From NCBI RefSeq assembly GCF_002019735.1, contig NZ_KV917378.1, forward strand, positions 3,808,869 through 3,872,868: a stretch of 64,000 nt of DNA. The letters run 5' to 3'. The translations under genes were made by a program, and so were the position numbers. Of the stretch, positions 9,549 through 17,076 are shown piece after piece. Each line of letters opens with the position of its first letter. The first letter of the stretch is position 1. This stretch comes from Salipaludibacillus agaradhaerens. GTDB taxonomy: Bacteria > Bacillota > Bacilli > Bacillales > Salisediminibacteriaceae. Under the pieces are notes generated by a model. It saw only the letters and a list, made by a program, of their open reading frames with translations, was not told the origin of the DNA and searched no databases.

Positions 9549-9827
9549 GTGAAGTGGCAAATTCATCCGCCAGGAGAACATTTAATGCTTATGGAAGTAG
9601 CCTTTAAAGCAGGAGGAATTGGAGAATCACACAGCCATCCTCATGAGCAGATCTCATACTGCCTTAAAGGTAAAGTAGCGTTTCATATTGATGGCGAGAC
9701 GTTAAGGATTCACGCTGGTCAGTCTGTTGTGATTCCTAGTCATACTGAGCATGGTGTGACAGCATTAGAAGATAATACGTTACGCGATGCTTTTACCCCA
9801 TTGCGTCAAGATTTACTTAATACGTGA
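9549..9827 (+). CDS. KdgF-like cupin, N-terminus apparently frameshifted
   Basis: A small single-domain cupin with the metal-binding motif HSHPHEQ and a second-motif His in HTEHGV, ending AFTPLRQDLL as in pectin-degradation KdgF-type proteins. KdgF linearises unsaturated galacturonate (4-deoxy-5-keto uronate formation). The open frame starts only at GTG 9549 without a ribosome site and gives 92 residues, shorter than the usual 105-115. The missing start seems to lie in another frame: from GTG 9500, with AAGGTGA upstream, the reading is VLGVDGKGRLVNDIFRSEV, joining near 9547-9552 to SEVKWQIHPPGEH in the current frame. So there is either a real frameshift or a base-call error. It lies between the permeases and a GH28 gene. 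Confidence 0.7.
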   Translation: MKWQIHPPGEHLMLMEVAFKAGGIGESHSHPHEQISYCLKGKVAFHIDGETLRIHAGQSVVIPSHTEHGVTALEDNTLRDAFTPLRQDLLNT

Positions 9828-9844
9828 AAGGGTGTGTATAGACG

Positions 9845-11386
9845 TTGATATATAATATCGTTGATTATGGAGCTGTGGCGGATGGTGTAACAGATAATTC
9901 CAACGCTTTTAAAGCAGCGATTAGCGAGTGCGAGGAAAAAGGCGGGACTGTTTATGTGCCAAGCGGAGAATATGTAACAGGCCCAATCCATCTCGTTAGC
10001 CATTTAACATTATATTTAGAAGCTGGTTCAGTTATTTTGTTTACAGATGATTTCTCACGATATCCCCCTATCAGAACACGATGGTCGGGTTATGACTGTT
10101 ATGCTTTCTCACCTCTTTTGTTTGGAGAGAATTTAACGAATGTCACTGTTAAAGGGGAAGGCGTGTTAGATGGTCAAGGTGAGTCGTGGTGGAAGGTTGC
10201 CAATGACCTGAAACGTGGATGTTCATATCATGATGAGACAACGCATCGTTTAAGAGCTTTAAATCACGCGTTATTACCGGATTTAAAAACGAATGTTTTA
10301 GAATGGGAGAGTCAGTTCCTTCGTCCTCCACTTCTTCAATTCTATGAGTGTAAAAATATCACATTAGAAGGGGTTACGGTTAGACACTCTCCTTTTTGGA
10401 ATACTCATCTTGTTTACTGCGAAAATGTCACGATTCGAGGTCTCACGTTCGAAAACCCAGCAGATACACCTAATGGAGACGGGTGTGATATTGATTCATG
10501 TCGTTATGTAAGAGTAAGTGACTGTCAATTTGATGTTGGAGATGATTGCCTCTGTTTAAAATCAGGCATTGATGAAACGGGACGAAGGATTGGCAGACCG
10601 ACTGAATACGTGACTGTTACAAATTGTACGATGGCTCGTGGACATGGAGGCGTTGTAATGGGCAGTGAAAATTCAGGTGGGATTCAGCATGTGACGATTT
10701 CAAATTGTGTCTTTAATGGAACAGATCGTGGTATTAGGCTGAAAACAAACCGAGCTAGAGGAGGTTACATTAGGCACATTCTTGCAACGAATATTATGAT
10801 GAATGATGTCTTTTGTCCAGTAGCTATTAATATGTTTTATAAATACGGTATCGATGAGCACGACGAGTTACTGCAAAAAGAAGAAGCGATACCTATAACA
10901 GAGAAGACACCGGTTATTGAACATATTTATCTAAGTCATATTACTGTTGATAGAGCAAGAGCTGCTGCTGCGTTTATTTATGGTTTGCCAGAAAAGCCAG
11001 TTGCTGATGTCAGGATAAGTCATGTCCACATTCGTATGACAGACGATGAGGAAGAAAAAGGCGGAGAGCCTGATATGGTGAAGGAGTCTGTTAGGATGGC
11101 TGGAGATGGGATAGTCGCAAAGTATGTAAATGGCCTGCACCTTCATGATGTAAGTGTCACGACGAGGCAAGGGCCTGCTTTTAAAGTTAATCACGGTACA
11201 AATGTCACTCTAAATGACTTAACAATGCCGTCAATTCATGAAGGGACACCTGTCATCGTGTCCCAAGGCGAAAATGAATTATACGTAGGCGGAAATCAAG
11301 CTAGTATGTTACGTGATAGTTATTATGAGGCTGATCATCTGATTCATGATGGTAAAAGTCAAAGAAATAGGGAGCCGTTATTATGA
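9845..11386 (+). CDS. GH28 polygalacturonase / exo-galacturonosidase family protein
   Basis: A 513-residue beta-helix glycosidase. It begins at the family's first motif (YNIVDYGAVADGVTDNS) and carries NGDGCDI near residue 210, DVGDDC near 232, GHGG near 265 and GIRLK near 297, the full set of catalytic Asp and binding His/Arg/Lys positions. No signal peptide is present, so it probably acts in the cytoplasm on imported oligogalacturonides. The start is TTG 9845 with GAAAGGG upstream. It overlaps the next gene by ATGA, a translationally coupled pair. It is clearly a paralogue of the gene at 1. The long C-terminal extension after residue 440 has no recognised function. Confidence 0.93.
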   Translation: MIYNIVDYGAVADGVTDNSNAFKAAISECEEKGGTVYVPSGEYVTGPIHLVSHLTLYLEAGSVILFTDDFSRYPPIRTRWSGYDCYAFSPLLFGENLTNVTVKGEGVLDGQGESWWKVANDLKRGCSYHDETTHRLRALNHALLPDLKTNVLEWESQFLRPPLLQFYECKNITLEGVTVRHSPFWNTHLVYCENVTIRGLTFENPADTPNGDGCDIDSCRYVRVSDCQFDVGDDCLCLKSGIDETGRRIGRPTEYVTVTNCTMARGHGGVVMGSENSGGIQHVTISNCVFNGTDRGIRLKTNRARGGYIRHILATNIMMNDVFCPVAINMFYKYGIDEHDELLQKEEAIPITEKTPVIEHIYLSHITVDRARAAAAFIYGLPEKPVADVRISHVHIRMTDDEEEKGGEPDMVKESVRMAGDGIVAKYVNGLHLHDVSVTTRQGPAFKVNHGTNVTLNDLTMPSIHEGTPVIVSQGENELYVGGNQASMLRDSYYEADHLIHDGKSQRNREPLL

Positions 11387-12942
11387 CTACCTACCGAAAT
11401 CCGGTTCTTCCCGGGTTCTATCCAGACCCCTCTATTTGTCGCGTTCAGGATGATTACTATCTTGTAACCTCTTCATTTAATTATTATCCTGGTGTCCCTA
11501 TCTTTCATAGTATGGATCTTGTTAACTGGTGTCAGATAGGCCATGTGCTTGATCGCCCTTCTCAGCTTAATTTAGACGGAACACCTTGTTCAAGAGGGAT
11601 TTATGCCCCTACACTCCGCTATCACGAAGGGACATTCTATATGATCACGACCTTTGTCGTCAGTCAGACAGGCGCACGGAAAAACTTTTATGTCACGGCC
11701 ACTGATCCTGCAGGACCATGGTCTGACCCTTATTGGCTTACGGATGCCCCAGGTATCGACCCTTCTTTATTTTTTGATGATGACGGAAAAGTCTATTATA
11801 CAGGTAATCGCCGGCCCCCCACAGGTCAAGACTATCCAAAACATATGGAAATTTGGCTGCAAGAAGTAGATCTACAAAAGGGCGATTTAATCGGTGAGAA
11901 AATGAGTTTATGGGATGGGGCAATGAAGCAAAATCATGCACAAGAAGCTCCCCATCTATACAAATTATTTAGTTATTATTACCTTATGATAGCAGAAGGA
12001 GGTACTGGATTTACTCACTCTGTTACGATGGCAAGGAGTAAAAATATTACTGGACCATATGAGGTCTGTAAAACGAATCCTATTTTAACCCATCGGCATT
12101 TAGGTAGAGATTACCCTATTACGAACATCGGACATGCAGATATCGTCGACACCCAAAAGGGAGATTGGTGGATGGTCTGTCTCGGTACACGGCCATATGG
12201 TGGATCACATCGGAATTTAGGAAGGGAAACGTTTTTAGTCCCTTTCGTATGGGAAGATAATTGGCCTGTGGTTAATCCAGGTAAAGGCATTGTTGAACTG
12301 GAAATGCCGTTTCCAAATCTTGAACAAAAAAGGTGTCACGTAGCCCCTGTTTGCGATCATTTTAATAAAAATGAATTGTCTTATCAATGGAATTTTATAA
12401 GGACTCCTAGAGGCGATTTTTGGTCATTAGAAGAAAGACCGGGTTTTTTAAGATTAAAAGCAAAGGGTGACGTCATTACAGATGAAGTGAATCCTGCATT
12501 TATAGGGCGGCGGCAACAACATATTAACTTCATGGCCCGAACAATAATGGCATATACGCCAGAAAAAGTGGGTGAAGAGGCAGGGCTTGTCTTGTTGCAA
12601 AATACGGATTATCAAATACGAGTGACTAAGCTCTTAGTAGGAGGGATGCCATATCTACAGTTGGTAAGGCGGGAAGCTGGAGAAGACACCGTAGTGGCCA
12701 TTGAATTAGCCCCAGCACACATGACGTATATTAAAGTGGAAGCCTATGGCCAGCAGTACCATTTTTATTATGCTGATCAAGAGGAGGAGTGGTCTTCCCT
12801 CGGTGATGTAGTGGATGGACGTGTATTGAGCAGTGATCTTGCTGGAGGATTTGTGGGTGCTTATCTTGGAATGTATATCACAGGTGAAAACCGAAATACT
12901 GCTGATTTTGATTGGTTTGAATATGTCGGATTAGATAACTGA
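11383..12942 (+). CDS. GH43 glycosidase, beta-xylosidase-like
   Basis: A 519-residue enzyme with an N-terminal five-bladed beta-propeller and a C-terminal jelly-roll of the beta-xylosidase class. The catalytic positions fit GH43: the general base Asp15 in FYPDPS, the pKa-modulating Asp in GIDPSLFFDDDG, and the general acid Glu in AQEAPHLY. There is no signal peptide, so it is cytoplasmic. Its first four bases overlap the GH28 stop. In a pectin operon the likely substrate is a xylose or arabinose side chain, for example from xylogalacturonan; this is inference. Specificity within GH43 cannot be read from motifs alone. Confidence 0.9.
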   Translation: MTTYRNPVLPGFYPDPSICRVQDDYYLVTSSFNYYPGVPIFHSMDLVNWCQIGHVLDRPSQLNLDGTPCSRGIYAPTLRYHEGTFYMITTFVVSQTGARKNFYVTATDPAGPWSDPYWLTDAPGIDPSLFFDDDGKVYYTGNRRPPTGQDYPKHMEIWLQEVDLQKGDLIGEKMSLWDGAMKQNHAQEAPHLYKLFSYYYLMIAEGGTGFTHSVTMARSKNITGPYEVCKTNPILTHRHLGRDYPITNIGHADIVDTQKGDWWMVCLGTRPYGGSHRNLGRETFLVPFVWEDNWPVVNPGKGIVELEMPFPNLEQKRCHVAPVCDHFNKNELSYQWNFIRTPRGDFWSLEERPGFLRLKAKGDVITDEVNPAFIGRRQQHINFMARTIMAYTPEKVGEEAGLVLLQNTDYQIRVTKLLVGGMPYLQLVRREAGEDTVVAIELAPAHMTYIKVEAYGQQYHFYYADQEEEWSSLGDVVDGRVLSSDLAGGFVGAYLGMYITGENRNTADFDWFEYVGLDN

Positions 12943-12959
12943 AGAGAGGGAGAATTAGG

Positions 12960-14084
12960 ATGGAGGACAATACGTTTTTTCTCGATCAAACACCTTTAGA
13001 ATGGGCAGAACAAGCATGTCAATCACTTATGAATACGTATGAACCGATCATGTTACCACCTGAAAAGCGCTGGCACTATCATCAAGGTGTGTTTTTATGT
13101 GGGATGATTGATGTGTGGAAAGTCACTCAAGATGACACTTATTATGAGTATGTGAAAGAGTATGTCGACGGTCTTGTGGATGATAATGGGAACGTCTATT
13201 TTGCCAGAGACGAGCTTGACGCCATTCAAGCAGGGCAATTGCTGTTCCCGATTTATAATCAAACGAAAGAGGCGAAATATGCGATAGCTGCTAAGAAATT
13301 ACGACAGTTAATCAACACAATTAATCGCACATCTGAAGGGGGTTTTTGGCATAAAGATAAGTACCCGTATCAAATGTGGTTAGACGGTTTGTACATGGCA
13401 GGGCCCTTCTTATTAATGTATGCCGAAGCCTTTAATGAACCAGAGCTCGTGGACACAGTTCTTCATCAAGAGGAGCTTATGAGAACACACACAAAAGATG
13501 ACACAACAGGGCTCTATTTTCATGGTTGGGATGAACGGGGGGGAACACCTTGGACGGAAGAAGGACGGTATCATGCGCCAGAAATATGGGGAAGAGCTCT
13601 CGGATGGTACGGTATGGCTTTAACTATGATTGTTGAAAGGTTGCCAGAAAATCATCCGAAAATAGGCGTATTACAAGGTGTTATTCAGAAGTTGGTTAAG
13701 AATATCGTTAAGTTCCAAGATGAGGAAACAGGCTTATGGTATCAAATTGTTCCTAAAGGTAAAGAAGCAGATAATTGGTTGGAAACCTCTTGTACAAGTT
13801 TGTTCGTTCTGACTATTCTACGAGCAGTAAATCATGGATATGTGGATAATTCCTATGCAGAGTATGCGTTAAAAGGCTATAAAGGAATTATAAATCATAA
13901 AGTGAGTGTAAATAAAGATGGCGTGCTCAGCTTAAAGGGAATATGCATAGGGACTTCTATAGGTACTTATGATTATTACGTCAGTCGCGAAACGAGTGTG
14001 AACGATTTACATGGCGTAGGGACGTTTGTCTTAGCGAGTGTGCAGTTACACGATTACTTAATTAATGTGGAAGAGACGAATTAG
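12960..14084 (+). CDS. GH105 unsaturated rhamnogalacturonyl hydrolase, YteR-like
   Basis: A 374-residue alpha6/alpha6-barrel hydrolase, close in length to B. subtilis YteR (about 373). It adds water to the double bond of unsaturated galacturonate at the non-reducing end of lyase-made rhamnogalacturonan oligomers, releasing the uronate. The presumed catalytic Asp is in MWLDGLYMAG near residue 141, and further family motifs are FHGWDE and WGRALGWYGMAL. No signal peptide is present, so it is cytoplasmic. It lies 17 bp after the GH43 gene with a GAGAGGGAG ribosome site, as the last recognisable enzyme of the module 1 operon. Confidence 0.92.
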   Translation: MEDNTFFLDQTPLEWAEQACQSLMNTYEPIMLPPEKRWHYHQGVFLCGMIDVWKVTQDDTYYEYVKEYVDGLVDDNGNVYFARDELDAIQAGQLLFPIYNQTKEAKYAIAAKKLRQLINTINRTSEGGFWHKDKYPYQMWLDGLYMAGPFLLMYAEAFNEPELVDTVLHQEELMRTHTKDDTTGLYFHGWDERGGTPWTEEGRYHAPEIWGRALGWYGMALTMIVERLPENHPKIGVLQGVIQKLVKNIVKFQDEETGLWYQIVPKGKEADNWLETSCTSLFVLTILRAVNHGYVDNSYAEYALKGYKGIINHKVSVNKDGVLSLKGICIGTSIGTYDYYVSRETSVNDLHGVGTFVLASVQLHDYLINVEETN

Positions 14085-14229
14085 TTGGATTGTTGAAAAC
14101 TAAAAATCGATAGAAGTGGTTTAAGATCAATTCATAATAAACATCTGTAAACTGGTGACATGACATTGATGCATTCTTTTCTTAAGAAAACCTGAGACTA
14201 TCGGTAAATATGAAAATAGGGTGAATAGA

Positions 14230-14772
14230 ATGAACAAACTACGTTGGACCTTCATTCTCAGTTCAATAATAGTGTTACAAGGCTGTGGTAACGGAGAAGA
14301 GACGTTTGACATTCTTTTTTTCACGAAGGAATTAAGTAAGCAAACGAGTGAAGCAGAAGTGTCTAAAGTGATTTTAGAGCATGTGGATCATTTATCTGAG
14401 GATGGTTTATCGGTTACTTTCCACGTGCCTATGACAGAAAAATTTTTTATCGAAGTTGCTTCCCATGAAGGAGATCTTATCATTGCTGATGAGGTATTAC
14501 TTGAAGCAGGAGTCATGCCTGATGGATTGCAGCCGTTGGATAGTATAGTGGAAAGTAAGGGAGAGCCTACGCCAAATTATCCATATGAAAAACAAGATCC
14601 ACAGACTGGTGAATGGCGATACTACGCTCTTCCATTATCAGAACAAATGACAGTAATAGAAGATTTAGGGGTTGAAATGAATGAGAGAATAGGAGCTGTC
14701 ATTCCTATTTACTCAGACTATCATGAGCTCTCGCTCGAAGTATTGCAAATACTTGGAGGAAAAGTGGATTGA
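14230..14772 (+). CDS. Putative lipoprotein of unknown function
   Basis: A 180-residue protein with a signal peptide ending LQGC (Cys19), so a probable lipoprotein; Gln at the -2 position is unusual. The mature part is acidic, with an Asp/Glu-rich centre and a motif TPNYPYEKQDPQTGEWRYYA. I do not recognise a domain. The start is set at ATG 14230 because AGGGTG lies at the right distance; an in-frame GTG at 14221 has no ribosome site. It lies 145 bp after the GH105 gene on the same strand, so it may belong to the pectin operon, but a separate unit is possible. Confidence 0.6.
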   Translation: MNKLRWTFILSSIIVLQGCGNGEETFDILFFTKELSKQTSEAEVSKVILEHVDHLSEDGLSVTFHVPMTEKFFIEVASHEGDLIIADEVLLEAGVMPDGLQPLDSIVESKGEPTPNYPYEKQDPQTGEWRYYALPLSEQMTVIEDLGVEMNERIGAVIPIYSDYHELSLEVLQILGGKVD

Positions 14773-14780
14773 ATAAAAGA

Positions 14781-14810
14781 GCCAGTACCCCTAAAAAAAT
14801 GGGTGCTGGC
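14781..14810 (-). terminator. Terminator of LacI-type gene
   Basis: GCCAGTACCC pairs with GGGTGCTGGC with one G-T pair. On the minus strand the stem is followed by TCTTTTATT, so it best fits the end of the LacI-type gene. On the plus strand the exit lacks a T-run. Confidence 0.7.
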
Positions 14811-14868
14811 TAAGCGTGTAATAGTGAGAAGAGGGAAGGCTTAAAGCATGAATTTAATAACATAAAAA

Positions 14869-15849
14869 TTAAGAAGGCATCTCAGCTTTTACCTCTATTA
14901 ACTCAGGCGATAAGATCGTTGAAGGAGGAATGTTTTTATGTTCCATCATATTTATTAGCCTGTTTACGATCGCATCCGTTATTTTTTCTAGAGGGACACC
15001 GATAACAGATACAGGACTTTCAAACGTTGTTGTTTGAGGGATATTATCATAGCTGAGTATCGTTACATTTTCCGGTATTAATAAATTTGCTTCCTGAACA
15101 GCTCGAATGATTCCTTTTGTTAGATCAAAGCTTCCACTAATGATAGCGGTGATGGTGGAAGGGAAATCAGCAAGAAGCTCTTCAGCTGCTTTGTAACCAT
15201 CATAGTATGTCATGCCATTAGAATTGATTAATAAGTTAGGAGGAATGTGACCAGCTCCATCTAACATCCCTTCTTTAAAACCTAGCACTTTTTCTTCTTG
15301 TAATGGATCCATACCTGATAAATCACCGATGAATGCAATATGTGAATGGCCCGCTTTAATTAAATGAGAAACAGCCAAGTAAAGAGCACCTTTTCGGTTA
15401 ACATCTATGACAGGAAATGGTGAATTGTGTGAGCTCCCATAAACTAAGACAGGCACATCAGGAATTGAAGGGACCTGGTCTGTCATTTGGTCATAGAAAA
15501 TTAAAATAGCATCTACTTGGATACTTTGAAAAGTCGTGATGGCGTCAGACATATTATTAATTGATATAAGTGATTTATATCCTTTTTCTTCAAGGTGCTC
15601 ATTGATTTGTGTCATTAATGCTGCATGGGCCGCTCTTTCGACAGTGGGCCAAATAATGCCAACTGTATTCGAACGTTTAGATACAAGACTTCTAGCAGCA
15701 ACGTTTGGATGATAACCGAGATTGTCGGCAATGGCCATTATACGTTTTTTTGTCGGTGCTTTAACAAGTGGGCTATTTCGTAAGGCTTTAGAGACAGTGG
15801 AATAACTAACGCCAGCAACTTTGGCTATATCTTTAATCGTGACACTCAT
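14869..15849 (-). CDS. LacI-family transcriptional repressor, probable pectin regulator
   Basis: A 326-residue repressor with an N-terminal LacI helix-turn-helix (TIKDIAKVAGVSYSTVSKAL) and hinge, followed by a periplasmic-binding-protein-like effector domain (VGIIWPT onward). The ATG at 15849 is preferred because AGAGGTGA is spaced five bases before it; an upstream in-frame GTG at 15858 would overlap that site. It stands between two pectin modules, convergent with module 1 and divergent from module 2, as KdgR does in Bacillus. A LacI/cre-like site overlaps its own promoter (15878-15891), suggesting autoregulation. The effector is probably a uronate-pathway intermediate; this is inference. Confidence 0.85.
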   Translation of the reverse strand: MSVTIKDIAKVAGVSYSTVSKALRNSPLVKAPTKKRIMAIADNLGYHPNVAARSLVSKRSNTVGIIWPTVERAAHAALMTQINEHLEEKGYKSLISINNMSDAITTFQSIQVDAILIFYDQMTDQVPSIPDVPVLVYGSSHNSPFPVIDVNRKGALYLAVSHLIKAGHSHIAFIGDLSGMDPLQEEKVLGFKEGMLDGAGHIPPNLLINSNGMTYYDGYKAAEELLADFPSTITAIISGSFDLTKGIIRAVQEANLLIPENVTILSYDNIPQTTTFESPVSVIGVPLEKITDAIVNRLINMMEHKNIPPSTILSPELIEVKAEMPS

Positions 15850-15877
15850 AAAGCTCACCTCTTTCGTTAAATAGTTG

Positions 15878-15896
15878 AGATAGCGTTTTCATTATA
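15878..15896 (-). promoter_or_regulatory. LacI/CcpA-type operator and -10 box of the LacI gene
   Basis: On the minus strand TATAAT (15896-15891) is directly followed by TGAAAACGCTATCT (15891-15878), which differs from the cre pattern TGWAANCGNTNWCA only at the last base. A repressor bound here would block the LacI gene. Whether the binder is the LacI protein itself or CcpA cannot be told. Confidence 0.55.
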
Positions 15897-15899
15897 CTT

Positions 15900-16365
15900 C
15901 GGTAATGACTATAAGTTTCTTTGTAAAGGAGGGCTTTTTCAGACATAACACCTGTTGAGGTGGCAAATTAATGTTATCTTTCAAACAATGGAAACCAACA
16001 TATAGCAGGTGTGACTTTGTTGGTACTTATCGCAGGAGATCGATTCGATGATTGGACGATGTTTATGCTTGACAGTTTAGTATGATAACATTCGTGAACA
16101 ATTTAAAATAACTCCCACTGAATGAAGGTTCGTTTTATGCTTCTTATTCTGTCAATGTCTTTATGTGTTTATTTTATCAGCTTTTGGATAGCAACGCTGT
16201 GTCATTTACGTTACGACCGAACGGTGACGATTATGTATAGTACCAGTATGGGGCTGGTGCGGCCATCATTGTACTATATTTTCCTCCGTCTACAGGATAT
16301 TTAATTGGTTGTGATACAGTGTTTCAATAGCTTTTAGTATTTATAATCCTGAATCCGTGATAGTA
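15900..16365. other. Intergenic region, no convincing gene
   Basis: About 470 bases between the LacI gene and the first inverted element. A 60-codon frame at 16122-16304 has no ribosome site and no recognisable sequence, so I do not call it. A repeat tip, ACTCCCACTGAATGAAGG followed by TTCGTTTTATG, lies at 16111-16139 and matches the 3' end of the dispersed repeats in this window. Confidence 0.5.
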
Positions 16366-16497
16366 AGTGTTGATATGCCATCCATCTACTCGCTTTCCGC
16401 GGGCGGCTGGTGAGCCTCCTCGACCTGCGGTCTGTGGGGTCTCACCCTTGCCTTTGATCCCGCAGGAGTCTCCTAGATTCCTGTCATATCAACTTCT
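16366..16497 (+). repeat. Palindromic Bacillaceae-type repeat element, copy 1
   Basis: A GC-rich element (CGCTTTCCGCGGGCGGCTGG, then GAGCCTCCTCGAC and CCCGCAGGAGTCTCC) enclosed by the perfect inverted arms GTTGATATG (16369-16377) and CATATCAAC (16485-16493). It resembles repeats I recall from many Bacillaceae genomes, but I know no named family. A related element lies in opposite orientation at 16662-16788. The GC content is far above the surroundings. Confidence 0.75.
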
Positions 16498-16661
16498 ATA
16501 TATAATTTGTATTGGTTTTAGTTGCTTAATAAGCCTGATAAAGTGATCATTTTTCAGGCTCTAAATCACAGTTTTCACTCGTCGACGAATAACTTTTTTC
16601 TTCAGTGGGGCATTTTCTTCTTTTAGGCTACTTCATTTAGAATTTTCTATTTACTCGAAGT

Positions 16662-16788
16662 AGTGAATGGTGGCGACTCCAGCGGGAACAGCGCGAGCTG
16701 AAGACCCTACAGACGCATTTTTTACGTCGAGGAGGCTGAGGCCGTGTCCGCGGAAAGCGTCCACCAGCAACGGATTCGACTATTCACT
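16662..16788 (-). repeat. Palindromic Bacillaceae-type repeat element, copy 2 (inverted)
   Basis: The minus strand reads CGCTTTCCGCGGACACGG, then AGCCTCCTCGACG and CCCGCTGGAGTCGCC, matching copy 1 in order and spacing. It is bounded by AGTGAAT (16662-16668) and ATTCACT (16782-16788). The terminal arms differ in sequence from those of copy 1 yet pair with each other. The two copies are about 165 bp apart and could also pair with one another. Confidence 0.75.
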
Positions 16789-16993
16789 CTACAAAGTTAA
16801 ATTATAAGATTTTGAGGTTTGATACAAAGAGTAAATTATGTCATCACGGATTAAGGTAATATTAAGAATGTTAATGCCTTACATTAACAAGGTCTTATCG
16901 TTTTAAAAACTAACAAATCGTTTTCTATTTTACGAAGGTTATATAGGTAGCAACGTAAATTAAAGGATGTTTGCTATAGTAAAAGCGAGAAAA

Positions 16994-17007
16994 TGAAAGC
17001 GTTGTCT
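16994..17007 (+). promoter_or_regulatory. LacI/cre-like operator before the Gfo/Idh/MocA gene
   Basis: TGAAAGCGTTGTCT matches the cre pattern at 13 of 14 positions and resembles the site at the LacI gene. It lies about 70 bp before the ATG of the oxidoreductase, in the expected promoter or leader region. Confidence 0.5.
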
Positions 17008-17076
17008 TTTTGGGGAAGTTTTGCTAAGGGCGAACATTTTAAAAAAATAATGCCGTTATATAGGAGGAGGGCCAAT

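Noticed and set aside
16122-16304. 60-codon plus-strand open frame with hydrophobic start
   Set aside because: It begins inside a repeat tip, has no ribosome site and no recognisable family; likely chance.
16366-16788. Possible CRISPR or insertion sequence ends
   Set aside because: Only two copies in opposite orientation, no regular spacers, and no transposase or cas gene nearby; better seen as dispersed palindromic elements.
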